DNA of 48,217 nucleotides from Okeania hirsuta. GTDB lineage: Bacteria; Cyanobacteriota; Cyanobacteriia; Cyanobacteriales; Microcoleaceae. Numbering within the stretch: the stretch's first letter is position 1; every line of letters begins with the position of its first letter. The stretch spans positions 1-48,217 of the forward strand of contig NZ_RCBY01000034.1 of NCBI RefSeq assembly GCF_003838195.1. The letters run 5' to 3'. The position numbers and the translations under genes were made by a program. The notes beneath the pieces were generated by a model. That model saw only the letters and a list, made by a program, of their open reading frames with translations. It was not told the origin of the DNA and did not search any database. This document shows positions 17,855 through 26,820 of this stretch, piece after piece.

Positions 17855-19094
17855 CAACAAACAAAGAAGTTTCTTGTTTTGCTGGCTGACCAATATCTAA
17901 GCCTCCACAAGCAGACAAGATGATACCCACCTCGTTTAACGCTTTATTTAATATGTTTTTTGCTGCATTTTCATCCCTATCTAAAACTGTTCCACATTTC
18001 TGACAAGAATGAGTTCTAACTGATAAAGTCTTAGGTACTTTTTGACCACAATTACTGCAATTTTGTGATGTATTGTGAGGATTAACTTTTACTACATGAA
18101 CACCGCGTTTTACCGCTACTGCATTCAATTTTTCAATAAAATTACCCCAGGCTACATCATAAATTGATTTTGATAGTTTCGTGTTTTTTGCCAGACCTCT
18201 AATATTTAAGTTTTCAACTGCAATCATATCATATTGTTTAACTAATTTATGAGCAGTCTTATAGTGAAAATCTTCTCTTTGCCTAGCAATATGTTGATGT
18301 AATCTAGCTATTTTGTTTTGTGCCTTTTTCCAGTTGTTTGAACCTATTTCTTTTCTAGATACTTTTTTTTGCTTTCTTGCTAAATTCGATTGAGATTTTC
18401 TATAGAATTTAGGTACAGAAACAGTCTCACCAGTATTAGTAGTTAAAAACTCTTTTAACCCTACATCAATACCTACAGCAGTTTTGATATTATTTGTAGG
18501 AATTAGATTAGGAACTTATTTATCTTCTAAACTGAAACTTATATAATAACCATCAGCTTTTTTGGTTATAGTTGCAGTTTTTATCGTCATACCATCTGGT
18601 ATAGGTCTATGAACTATGACTGGAATAGTACCAAACCTACTAATAATGATTTGCTTACCATCAAACTTAATTGCTGCTTTAGAATGATTGACTCTGCTGA
18701 AACAAAATGACCTTAACTTTCCTGATTTTTTAAATCTAGGTCGCCCTCCACGTTGACCTTTTTTGTCAGGTATTAACCAACGTTTCCAAGCTTTATCTAG
18801 CCTTTGTAAGTTAATTTGTTGAATTTCTGAATATATTTCCTTGTAGTCAGGAAATAACTGTTTTGTCTGTTTAAGTGCTGATTGTTGAAAATAATAATCT
18901 GGTCTAGTAGAAATTTCACCAATAGGACATGAAATTAATGAACAACGGTCAACTTGACATCTAGTTCTATTTAACCAATCTAGTCTTTGACCTAGAGCAT
19001 AATTCCAATGTCTTCGTAACAGTTCTAGCCAATAATCTATTTTGACTGACTGTTCAGTAGTGGGCTTAATTTTGTAGCAATGAGTAATTATCAT
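17838..19094 (-). pseudogene. tnpB: TnpB (IS200/IS605 family RNA-guided nuclease) interrupted by one stop codon
   Basis: One frame of 419 codons broken only by TAA at 18516-18518. The N-terminal half (192 residues, MIITHCYKIKPTTEQ, helix-turn-helix region, WKRWLIPDKKGQRGGRPRFK) ends ISFSLEDK. The frame resumes VPNLIPTNNIKTAVGIDVGLKEF with the first RuvC Asp, then AVENLNIRGL (RuvC Glu), a CSNCG..CQKCG zinc ribbon and LDRDENAAKNIL (third acidic residue). All catalytic residues are intact, so the lesion is a single nonsense codon just before the nuclease core. No TnpA is present, so this is a non-autonomous IS1341-type element. A split protein made by re-initiation at an internal start (for example 18227) would lack the first catalytic Asp. 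Confidence 0.88.
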
Positions 19095-19156
19095 AATTTT
19101 ATACTACTCTTTAGTGCTACATTTGAACAGCAATCGAAACCTGTTTAATTTGCAGC

Positions 19157-19210
19157 TCGGCAATTCCCCTCCTGTTAAATCGCAGATTATAACGGGAGAC
19201 CCCTTGCCGA
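19157..19210. mobile_element. IS605-type left end with large hairpin
   Basis: TCGGCAA at 19157 pairs with TTGCCGA at 19204-19210. Inside, CCCCTCC pairs partly with GGAGACCCC, and GTTAAATC with GATTATAAC. This is the tnpB upstream end, so the element spans about 17812-19210. Confidence 0.65.
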
Positions 19211-19275
19211 ATCAAGTTGGAAATAAACATTTTTAGCTTTTATGTCACTAAGGATTTATCTTTGCCATCATAACC

Positions 19276-19941
19276 TTAGTTTCCTTGGAACTTCCTTATA
19301 TCTAAAAGTTGCTGTAATTTTTCATCACTAAAATCATTAATAACAATACTCGCTCCTACTTCTAATAAAGATTCAGGTTCATGGGTAGAAGCAACTCCTA
19401 CTGTGTAAATTCCTGCTCCGACTGCTGACTTAATTCCAGAACGAGAATCTTCAAAAACAATTGCCTCTTCCGGGGAAATTTCCAATTTTTCTAAACATAA
19501 TTTATAAGGTGCAGGATCTGGTTTTGCGACAGTCATTACTCCACCTAATATTACTAATGGAAAAGTATCTGTTAGCTGCAAAACATCTAACATAAATTCA
19601 GCATTTTCTGGAGGTGCATTTGTCACGACCGCTTTCTGAAGTTTTTGTTTTTTTACCCATGCAATAAATTCTAATAATCCTGTCATTGGTTCTAAGTTTG
19701 TAGCCATTTCTCGAAATTTAGCTTCTTTATAATCTGCTAGTTCTTCTACTTCTGTAGTTGATAGGTGTGGTAGTAATTTTTTCAGAATTGTGGGATTAGT
19801 TCCACCACTAATTTTTTCCTTATAAGAGTTATGGTCAATTACTATTCCGTAATTATTTAAAATTTCTTTCCATACCTGGAAATGCAAGGGGTCTGTATTA
19901 ACTATGGTGCCATCTAGGTCAAACAAAATTGCTTTTAGCAT
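19276..19941 (-). CDS. HAD-superfamily hydrolase, beta-phosphoglucomutase-like
   Basis: A 221-residue protein. Motif I is FDLDGT (nucleophile D8, acid/base D10), motif II T107 (VVTNAP), motif III K140 (VAKPDPAPY), motif IV E164-D165 (VFEDSRSGI). The cap domain (about 15-85) is helical, as in subfamily I phosphatases and beta-phosphoglucomutases. The DxDGTIVNTDPLH start is the beta-PGM/phosphatase type that handles small sugar or organic phosphates; the substrate cannot be assigned. The ATG at 19941 begins MLKAILFDLDGT directly. It is monocistronic and separated from the TnpB element by about 65 bp. Confidence 0.92.
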   Translation of the reverse strand: MLKAILFDLDGTIVNTDPLHFQVWKEILNNYGIVIDHNSYKEKISGGTNPTILKKLLPHLSTTEVEELADYKEAKFREMATNLEPMTGLLEFIAWVKKQKLQKAVVTNAPPENAEFMLDVLQLTDTFPLVILGGVMTVAKPDPAPYKLCLEKLEISPEEAIVFEDSRSGIKSAVGAGIYTVGVASTHEPESLLEVGASIVINDFSDEKLQQLLDIRKFQGN

Positions 19942-20163
19942 CTCTTATATAGATAGTGTTTACTTTATGAGGTCTGAACTGAAAATTGAATTTCTCAGAG
20001 AAAATCTAGATCGAAGGTTCGTGCAATGAGGGGCAATTAAAGCTTAAAAGTATTGATTTATATGAATTTTAGCCCTCTTACTGAACGGTTATTTAACAAA
20101 ATGATACTATCATTGTATCAACTTAATTCTAATATCTGAATAAAATAAGGTATGAAATGGATA

Positions 20164-20319
20164 GAATTGAAGAAGGAGACAGGAGACAACCCACCTCCAA
20201 CCCCTCCCAGGAGGGGAAGACAGGAGACAGGAGGAAAATTACATGGGGATTCTAACCCCAAGTAATTTTGAACACCCCCGTTGACGGTGGGGTATTAAAC
20301 CCACAAAGAAAATGATAAA
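20164..20319 (+). repeat. Mobile repeat family M7, copy 3, with a nested GC-rich palindrome
   Basis: Same backbone as 768-893, but the heptamer tract is interrupted by about 30 bp (ACCCACCTCCAACCCCTCCC then AGGAGGGG). That inserted block also occurs at about 26711-26741, 29733-29766, 37102-37135 and 44013-44046. One hairpin of the backbone is mutated here. Confidence 0.85.
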
Positions 20320-20439
20320 TCTTATGTAGAAACCGGAATCTCTAATTTAGACTCTGAACTTTATGGTGGCTTTTTCTATGATAAATTAACTTCTATTAAA
20401 GGAAGAGTTGCTGTGGAGAAAACAACCTTTATAGTGTAA
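20320..20439 (+). pseudogene. Gene tail truncated by the M7 repeat (unknown product)
   Basis: An open frame without a start follows the repeat directly: SYVETGISNLDSELYGGFFY then DKLTSIKGRVAVEKTTFIV, ending at TAA 20437-20439. The amino-acid composition looks coding, but no family is recognised. It is probably the 3' end of a gene whose 5' part was lost. Confidence 0.3.
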
Positions 20440-20480
20440 CTGATAATCAGTAAATAAAAAGGAAAAAAAAGCAGCAAAAT

Positions 20481-20807
20481 TTACAATCTGTGACGTTTAA
20501 GTAAGCGATCGCGTACTCTTTGGGGGTCAAATTTCGCCTCATTTTTTCGACGTACTTCTTGTGCTATTTTTTGTCGTTCCTGTAAATACTTTTCTACTTC
20601 TTCTTGATGCCTTAAATAATAGACAATCACTGCATAAACATCTGCTAAATTTAATGATGGATATGCCAAACAAATTTCTTCTGCTGTTGCTCCTTGTTGA
20701 AAAACATAAACAACTGTATCTAGGGTAACTCGTGTTCCGGCAACTAGGACTACACCATCCGTATTTATTGTTAAAGGAATAGGTTCTGCTGCAATTGAAA
20801 TTGTCAT
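20481..20807 (-). CDS. DUF433 protein (antitoxin-like, MerR-type fold)
   Basis: A 108-residue protein from the ATG at 20807. The DUF433 core VVLVAGTRVTLDTVVYVFQQGATAEEICLAYPSLNLADVYA is followed by YYLRHQEEVEKYLQERQ, the helical tail usual in this family. DUF433 proteins are DNA-binding-like antitoxins often paired with a DUF5615 PIN-like toxin encoded directly downstream. Here the downstream 40 bp and the following repeat hold no such toxin, so it is an orphan. An upstream extension to 20924 only translates GAAGTAA/GAAGCAA heptamer repeats and is rejected. Confidence 0.85.
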   Translation of the reverse strand: MTISIAAEPIPLTINTDGVVLVAGTRVTLDTVVYVFQQGATAEEICLAYPSLNLADVYAVIVYYLRHQEEVEKYLQERQKIAQEVRRKNEAKFDPQRVRDRLLKRHRL

Positions 20808-20825
20808 AATATTTTTGTTACTAAT

Positions 20826-20880
20826 AAGGAAGAAGCAAGAAGTAAGAAGTAAGAAGCAAGAAGTAAGAAGCAAGAAGAAT
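20826..20880 (+). repeat. Heptamer tract (GAAGYAA)n
   Basis: Alternating GAAGCAA and GAAGTAA units with a 7-bp period, directly upstream of the DUF433 start. Confidence 0.8.
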
Positions 20881-20930
20881 TCATTAATGAATAATGAACA
20901 ATGAATAATGGATAATGAAAACAATCTCTA

Positions 20931-21056
20931 ATATCATGTCCGGTAGCATCGTTTGTGTATAAAATAAAGGTAAAAATGGCAGAAAAGCTTCTGCCTTCTG
21001 CCTTCTGCCTTCTGCCTTCCTTCCTCCAAAATGTAACTATTCAACCGGACATGATA

Positions 21057-21057
<1 letters not shown>
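20931..21057. repeat. Inverted-repeat element family M1, copy 2
   Basis: A 127-bp element with ends ATATCATGTCCGG and CCGGACATGATAT. The interior has (TTCTGCC)4, a heptamer tract with a different unit from the copy at 7050. Confidence 0.88.
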
Positions 21058-21310
<253 letters not shown>

Positions 21311-21463
21311 CAATTATCAATTATCCATTATCCATTGGTAATACCATGCATGAAAAAACAACTTTACAAACAGTAAGTCTGGTTAAAAGACTTTCTAAAA
21401 AATGGTATTAAAGCCATTCCCATACGACTCCTGAGGACTGACTCCTGACTCCTAAAATCCTAC

Positions 21464-23191
21464 TTAATACTTCCGCTCCTGTGGTTCAAACATAGTAACT
21501 GCCACAGGTCGATAACTAATATCAATTCCTGCTAACGAATAATATGCCAAAGTATGCCGTAAAAACTGCTCGTCATTTCGTTGCAGAAAATCTTCCCGAC
21601 TGTGAGCGCCACGACTTTCCTGACGACTCAACGCCGAACTTAAAATTGTCTCCCCCACCACAATAATACTCCGCAACTCCAATGCTTCAATAATCTCCGT
21701 ATTCCACAACTTACCTTTATCATCCAAATAAACTTCCTGATATTGCTCCTGCAACTGTTTCAACTTTTCCAACCCTTCTTGCATCACATTCTGAGAACGA
21801 AATACACCGCAATGCTCAGTCATCGTATCCTGAAACTGCTGCCGTAAAAAATCAATACGATATTCTCCCGAACGGTCTAACAACCCTTGAATTTGTTCTC
21901 GTGCCTCCTGAATATAAGGTTCTTCCTCAATATCCGGTAATTTGCGACCTTCCACAAACTCAGCGATCGCTGCCCCAGTCCGTCGCCCATAAACCACACA
22001 TTCCAACAAAGAATTACTGCCCAAACGATTCGCCCCATGTACCGAAACACAAGCACATTCCCCCGCAGCAAATAACCCATCCACCAAACTATCAGCACTC
22101 GCCCAAACTCTACCATCAGTATTAGTAGGAATGCCACCCATAGAATAATGAGCAGTCGGACGAACTGGCATCGGTTTGTTCACCGCATCAATACCTAAAA
22201 GACGATGTGCTTCTTCCCAAGCAAACGGTACTCGACTCATAATTTTTTCCCGTCCCATGTGCCGTAGATCGAGATAAATAAACGGACCACCCGCAGTACC
22301 ATCCATATTAATTCCGCGACCAGCACTAATTTCCAAAGTAATAGCACGGGAAGTAATATCGCGGGGTGCCAACTCCATGCGACTAGGAGCATAATTTGCC
22401 ATAAAGCGATCGCCATCACTATTAATCAGATAAGCACCCTCACCGCGCACCGCTTCCGAAATCAAAACTCCTGCTGGATATAAACCTGTAGGATGAAACT
22501 GTACAAACTCCATATCTTGCAGAGGAAGGCCAACCATTGCTGCCATTGCCAAACCGTCGCCAGTAGAAGCATAATCATTGGAAGTGGTATTAAATACTCG
22601 ACCATAACCACCAGTGGCAAACATTACTGCCTTTGCTCGCAGCACAACAATTTCACCATCCAGAATATGGTACATAACCACGCCCTTTGCCTGACCATCT
22701 TCGAGTATCAAGCGCATTACATACCATTCCTGATAAATATGCACCCCATAACGACGGAGGTTATTTACCAATTCATGTAAAATAGCGTGACCAGTTTTAT
22801 CCGCAGCGTAACAAGTGCGGTTGTGGGAATGACCGCCGAAAGCACGTTGAGCAATGCGACCATCTGGCAACCGAGAAAATAATACCCCTAAATGTTCGAG
22901 GTCGATAATTACATCTGGCGCTTCTTTTGCCAAAATTTCTACTGCATCCTGGTCAGCTAGATAGTCCGAACCTTTTACAGTATCAAAAGCATGAGCTTTC
23001 CAACTATCTTCTGGATCTACATTTTGGAGGGAAGCCGCTATTCCACCTTGAGCTGCTACCGAGTGGGAACGAATGGGGTGAGTTTTGGCAACAACTGCTA
23101 CATTTAAGCTAGGATTTTTGCGAGCTATTTCTACAGCAGCGCGACTGCCTGCTAGTCCGCCACCTACTATTATTACGTCGTGTTCTAACAT
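21464..23191 (-). CDS. sdhA: Succinate dehydrogenase / fumarate reductase flavoprotein subunit
   Basis: A 575-residue protein. The FAD Rossmann motif GGGLAGSRAA is at 10-19. The His in RSHSVAAQGG (H43) is the usual covalent FAD site. Active-site blocks are HPTGLYPAGVLISEAVRGEG (233-252) and RPTAHYSMGGI (344-354). The C-terminal FAD loop is FAAGECACVSVHGANRLGSNSL, followed by the C-terminal helical domain with RESRGAHSREDF. It oxidises succinate (or reduces fumarate) and feeds the quinone pool; in cyanobacteria the iron-sulfur partner is usually encoded elsewhere, as here. No neighbour is functionally linked. The gene is full length, and the ATG at 23191 directly precedes the dinucleotide fold. 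Confidence 0.94.
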   Translation of the reverse strand: MLEHDVIIVGGGLAGSRAAVEIARKNPSLNVAVVAKTHPIRSHSVAAQGGIAASLQNVDPEDSWKAHAFDTVKGSDYLADQDAVEILAKEAPDVIIDLEHLGVLFSRLPDGRIAQRAFGGHSHNRTCYAADKTGHAILHELVNNLRRYGVHIYQEWYVMRLILEDGQAKGVVMYHILDGEIVVLRAKAVMFATGGYGRVFNTTSNDYASTGDGLAMAAMVGLPLQDMEFVQFHPTGLYPAGVLISEAVRGEGAYLINSDGDRFMANYAPSRMELAPRDITSRAITLEISAGRGINMDGTAGGPFIYLDLRHMGREKIMSRVPFAWEEAHRLLGIDAVNKPMPVRPTAHYSMGGIPTNTDGRVWASADSLVDGLFAAGECACVSVHGANRLGSNSLLECVVYGRRTGAAIAEFVEGRKLPDIEEEPYIQEAREQIQGLLDRSGEYRIDFLRQQFQDTMTEHCGVFRSQNVMQEGLEKLKQLQEQYQEVYLDDKGKLWNTEIIEALELRSIIVVGETILSSALSRQESRGAHSREDFLQRNDEQFLRHTLAYYSLAGIDISYRPVAVTMFEPQERKY

Positions 23192-23237
23192 TAAGTAAAT
23201 CTCTAATAGTTTTATGCTTTTATTATTTTATACCAAA

Positions 23238-23352
23238 TAGACATCTCCAGAAAAAAGGGAGTAGGGAGTAGGGAGTAGGGAGTAGGGGGAAATAATTTAT
23301 ATATCTAGTTCCATAATTGATTTTATTTTTAATTTATTATTAGAGATGTCTA
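23238..23352. repeat. Inverted-repeat element family M2 (TIR TAGACATCTCC), copy 1
   Basis: A 115-bp element with ends TAGACATCTCC and GAGATGTCTA. The interior starts with (GGGAGTA)4, a heptamer tract. The other full copy (29602-29716) is also exactly 115 bp. Single ends occur near 24264 and 43929. Confidence 0.85.
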
Positions 23353-23428
23353 ATTTAAAAAAAGGTATTTATATCATTTTCTGACAGGTCATTTCATTTA
23401 TCAGTTATCAGTACTTTTTTCTGAGATA

Positions 23429-23464
23429 AAAAACCTACCTGTGTCATTAAGCAGGCAGGTTTTT
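23429..23464. terminator. Bidirectional intrinsic terminator
   Basis: The stem AAACCTACCTG / CAGGCAGGTTT (one mismatch) encloses a TGTCATTAAG loop and is followed by a T-run on both strands. It could end transcripts from the minus-strand membrane-protein gene at 23745-24056. Confidence 0.75.
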
Positions 23465-23744
23465 AACTTTTTAAGTGCCTCGAATTAAATGAGGACTCTA
23501 GCTTTCGGTGTTGCTAAATTCAAAGTCAGTAAGCATTTCTTGCAGAATGCGCTCGTATTCAGCTTTTTAATGAATGAACCAAGTATTTGCTTAACTTCTA
23601 CTACATTTTTGAACAAAGAATTGAAGCACAAGAACAACAAGCTTAAATTGTCCACTAAAAGTAATAAAGCTGATAACGCAGTTCTGACCATAGGACACTA
23701 GCTGATAGTTGACCGCTGACCGCTGAATGCTTATTACAAAACAT

Positions 23745-24056
23745 TTAACCTAGAGAAGTTGCTGCTTGCTGACCAGACATTGACGTTTGAGACTCTTCTT
23801 CTTCGTTAGGTTCTACTGAAAGTACTTCAATATGATTTAATAGGGTAGTTACAAAAGCAAAAAGTAGGAAGGGTAGAGACAAAACCACGATTAAAGCAAT
23901 AGCTCCTAGAGCATAGACTTGGCTACTGCTAGTCCAAAGGGCAACTCCTCCAGCTATGCTTAAGAATACTACTATTAACCAAACAATAATTTGGCCATAA
24001 ATGTCACCGAAAGTGAGCGTGCATCGGATACTATATTTTTGCAAATTATTCATCAT
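23745..24056 (-). CDS. Small two-helix membrane protein, uncharacterised
   Basis: A 103-residue protein with two hydrophobic segments (about 22-44, IIVWLIVVFLSIAGGVALW, and 49-73, ALGAIALIVVLSLPFLLFAFV) and an acidic cytosolic-type tail (EPNEEEESQTSMSG). The hydrophobic residues, turn positions and tail look like a conserved cyanobacterial hypothetical, but I know no function. An alternative start one codon later exists (MMNN). It has its own spacer upstream and a terminator about 280 bp downstream, so it is monocistronic. Confidence 0.7.
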   Translation of the reverse strand: MMNNLQKYSIRCTLTFGDIYGQIIVWLIVVFLSIAGGVALWTSSSQVYALGAIALIVVLSLPFLLFAFVTTLLNHIEVLSVEPNEEEESQTSMSGQQAATSLG

Positions 24057-24449
24057 TTTTACCTCGTTGCATTACCTCAAATTAATAAGTTAGACGTATT
24101 GTCAAACCATAGTAATTTATAGGTTAGACTAACTGTCAAACTAGAGTAAAATTTATTACGATCAAAATCGTAATTGTTACAACACTTTACAGTTTTTAAC
24201 TGTAAAATAATATAGTTGTTACAAAAGTAACAATTAAATCTTTTTTATCTTTTTTTTATCTACATTAGACATCTCTGAAAAAGAATAGACTTTTTGCAAA
24301 AGTAGACAACAGCTTATCTGGGAATCAGGAAGAAAATTTATAAAAAAAGACACAAAAAATGATCTAGATGTGTAATTTTCGGAGATTTCTATTTTTCTCT
24401 TTCAAGCTATCCTTAATTTCTGGCAGAAGCATTACAAGTTAATGTGTAA
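24057..24449. other. AT-rich spacer with a lone M2-like end
   Basis: No gene. ATTAGACATCTCTGAAAAAG at about 24262 matches one end of M2 elements without a partner end. A TTAGAC..GTCAAACYA(T/G)AGTAA motif occurs twice (about 24091-24115 and 24125-24149). Confidence 0.5.
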
Positions 24450-24561
24450 TACTAGATCCGGTTTAAAAGAGATATTTATTGTGAAGATAAAGCAGAAGAC
24501 AGAGGGCAGAAGGGTTAGAATGATTTGGATAAATTAGCTTTTTATAACTGGATTTGGTATG
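24450..24561. repeat. Inverted-repeat element family M3-like (CCGGTT..AACTGGATTT)
   Basis: ACTAGATCCGGTTTAAAA and TTTTATAACTGGATTTGGTA are imperfect inverted ends. The interior has a GCAGAAGACAGAGGGCAGAA purine tract. It is directly upstream of the globin gene. Confidence 0.5.
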
Positions 24562-24624
24562 ATTTGATACTGAAAAATTTTATCTATAATAATCAATAGT
24601 TAATATCTAAATTTTACATAAAAA

Positions 24625-25647
24625 ATGCAATCAAAAATTGAAATTATAGAACAAAGTTTTGATAAAATTAAACTTTATACTAATGAATTTGCAGCCAGTT
24701 TCTACGAAAACTTATTTGCAGAATATCCAGAGACAAAACCACTGTTTGCTAATACTGACATACAACAGCAACAAAAAAAATTGCTGGATGCTCTGATACT
24801 GGTAGTCGAAAATTTGCGTCATCCAGAGATACTAAAAGAAGTCGTGCAAGCATTAGGCAGTCGCCACATTAATTATGGCGTGCTACGACAACATTATCCC
24901 CTCGTAGTTAAAGCACTACTAAAAACATTAAAGCAGTATCTTGGGGAATATTGGACTCCAGAAGTAAAAGCAGCTTGGATATATGCTGATGGTGGAATGG
25001 CAAAATTGATGTTGCAAGGTGCAAACTATCCATCGGAGACAGAGCGATCGCCCACTACGAACACTACAGAAACCGAAACCAAGACCCAGGAAAACCCCGA
25101 AATCAAGAACACCGCAACCGAAGTTCAAGCTATAGCAACCCAACCTCCACCCCCACAGTCAACCCCTACTTCACCAATAGAACTCATTGAAACCAGCTTT
25201 GAAAAAATCAAACCCCGTGGAGCAGAATTTGTCGCCAGTTTCTATGAAAATCTATTTGCAGCATACCCAGAGGCAAAACCACTATTTGCTAATACTGATA
25301 TACAACAGCAAGAAAAAAAGTTGCTTAATTCCTTAGTGTTAGTAGTAGAAAGTCTGCGCCACCCAGAAGTTTTAGCACAAGTATTGCGCGCTCTCGGTGC
25401 CCGTCATATTAATTATGGAACTCTTCCGCAACATTATCCTCTAGTTGGGGAAGCATTGTTGAAGACTTTAGAACAGTATCTTCAGCAAGATTGGAATTCG
25501 GAAGTCAAGAATGCGTGGGTATTTGCTTACGAACAAATTGTGCAATTGATGTTTGAGGGTGCAGGGTATTCTCCAGAAACTTCAAACACAGAAGTTGAAA
25601 CTACCTCGCCACCAAAAATAAAAATAATTTATAGAAAGCACCATTAA
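24625..25647 (+). CDS. Tandem double-globin protein (first two domains of a tri-globin gene)
   Basis: A 340-residue protein. Globin 1 spans about residues 5-135 and globin 2 about 185-315. Each has a B10-like Tyr (SFYENLF, Y27 and Y207), the NTDIQQQ distal region and the proximal F8 His in GSRHINYG/GARHINYG (H81 and H261), then HYPLV..LLKTL as in flavohaemoglobin globin domains. No reductase domain follows. A Pro/Thr/Glu-rich linker (about 136-184) joins them. Oxygen or nitric-oxide chemistry or sensing is plausible; electron transfer would need a partner. The frame ends at TAA 25645-25647, but a third globin starts at once in the -1 frame, so this is probably the front part of a broken longer gene. 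Its start is a clean ATG. Confidence 0.85.
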   Translation: MQSKIEIIEQSFDKIKLYTNEFAASFYENLFAEYPETKPLFANTDIQQQQKKLLDALILVVENLRHPEILKEVVQALGSRHINYGVLRQHYPLVVKALLKTLKQYLGEYWTPEVKAAWIYADGGMAKLMLQGANYPSETERSPTTNTTETETKTQENPEIKNTATEVQAIATQPPPPQSTPTSPIELIETSFEKIKPRGAEFVASFYENLFAAYPEAKPLFANTDIQQQEKKLLNSLVLVVESLRHPEVLAQVLRALGARHINYGTLPQHYPLVGEALLKTLEQYLQQDWNSEVKNAWVFAYEQIVQLMFEGAGYSPETSNTEVETTSPPKIKIIYRKHH

Positions 25648-26411
25648 CAAAATCATCTTCTAAATTACAGGTAGAAGTTATTGAAACGAGCTTTGAAAAA
25701 ATTAAACCCCGTAGCGCAGAATTTGCTGCCAGTTTCTATGAAAACCTATTTGCAGCATATCCAGAAGCAAAACCACTATTTGCTAATACCGATATGGAAA
25801 ATCAACAAAAAAAGTTGCTTAATTCTATAGTCTTAGTAGTAGAAAGTCTGCGCCACCCAGAAGCTTTAGCAAAAGTATTACGCGACCTCGGTGCTCGTCA
25901 CGTTAATTATGGCACTCTCAAACAACATTACCCTTTAGTGGGAAAAACTATACTGAAAACTTTAAAACAGTATCTCCAGGAAGACTGGAATCCCGAAGTT
26001 AAGACAGCTTGGGTATATGCACTCGGTCAGATTACTAGATTCATGTTTGAAGGAGCAGGTTATATAAAAACACCAACACCACTTCCCAAACAAGTAGAAT
26101 AAACAACGACACAACCCACTTCTGAACAAGAAAAAAAATCTCTGTCTCCTCCAAAAACTAGACAAAAAATAACAACTAAAACTAAGCAAAAAAAAGAACA
26201 GTCAGATCAAGAATATTCTGCTGAAAAAGCAACAGCAAAACTCAAAAAAATACTTACACAAATTATTAATATTTTCTGGAAATTGCCAAAAATATATGTA
26301 GTAATTATCGCCGTCATTATTGCAGTTATAGTTGTTAATTTAGTAGGTGAAGATTCTATTTTTGCTAAAACATTAGATTCTAAAGCATTGATAAATAAAG
26401 GTTTTATATAG
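25635..26411 (+). pseudogene. Third globin plus membrane anchor, cut off by a frameshift and a nonsense codon
   Basis: The frame is open from 25635 (after TAG 25632-25634) and reads VEVIETSFEKIKPRSAEFAA, a third globin of about 130 residues with FYENLF, LGARHVNYG (proximal His) and EGAGY. A TAA at 26100-26102 interrupts it. The same frame continues with a Lys/Thr/Glu-rich linker and one membrane segment (IYVVIIAVIIAVIVVNLV), ending KALINKGFI at TAG 26409-26411, which lies inside the end of a mobile repeat. The downstream part has no good start of its own, so it is expressed only if readthrough or frameshifting occurs, or if the lesions are sequencing errors. Confidence 0.8.
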
Positions 26412-26577
26412 AATCCGGTTATACAGTAATTGCAAAATTACTTTCTCTTAATACAGATGTTCTACTGAATACAAATTTAAAAATTCATGCTATTTCAATC
26501 TTTTCTTTCTCCTGACTCCTGAGGACTGACTCCTGACTCCTAGAGCGATACGATAACTAATTACCCGGATTCTATAT
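26406..26577. repeat. Inverted-repeat element family M3 (TIR ATATAGAATCCGGTTA)
   Basis: A 172-bp element with ends ATATAGAATCCGGTTA and TTACCCGGATTCTATAT. It includes TCCTGACTCCTGAGGACTGA (heptamer-like). Its left end supplies the TAG stop of the globin/anchor frame. Confidence 0.75.
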
Positions 26578-26820
26578 TAGCTGTTTGAAGTTGAAAAAAA
26601 GTGCCTGGTATCACGTCTAAAACGCTCAAAAAGTTAGTATTTTAGGCTCATAAGTTGGGCAGAAAAATCCCAAATTGACAATTCTTACTTCTACCTCCTC
26701 GCTCCCGATCCATTTCTCCCCTCCTGGGAGGGGTTAGGGGTGGGTTGTCTCCTGTCTCCTGTCTCCAGTATAGCTGTCTCCTACCCCTACTAAAAGACTA
26801 GTGAAGCGCAAACCCTAATT
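26578..26820 (+). repeat. Element family M8, copy 3, with nested GC-rich palindrome
   Basis: It shares AAAAAAGTGCC, GTTGGGCAGAAAAATC and GACAATTCTTACTTCTACCT with the copy at 21057. Between TTTCT and the CCTGTCTCC tract it carries an extra block of about 30 bp with CCCCTCCTGGGAGGGG. Its right end, CGCAAACCCTAATTA, contains the stop codon of the minus-strand TPR gene. Confidence 0.75.

Noticed and set aside
21877-23112. Several 60-95 residue frames inside sdhA
   Set aside because: Shadows of the well-conserved sdhA frame in other phases.
23485-23701. Overlapping small frames on both strands after sdhA
   Set aside because: Neither has a family match, a ribosome binding site or coding bias; both cover repeat fragments (GCATTTCTTGCAGAATGC, ACCGCTGAATGC).
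25620-25650. Programmed -1 frameshift joining globin 2 to globin 3
   Set aside because: The A-rich CCAAAAATAAAAATA stretch lies before a TAG in the -1 frame, so slippage there would terminate. The shift must occur at 25635-25647, where no good slippery heptamer or downstream structure is visible. Simple decay or error is likelier.
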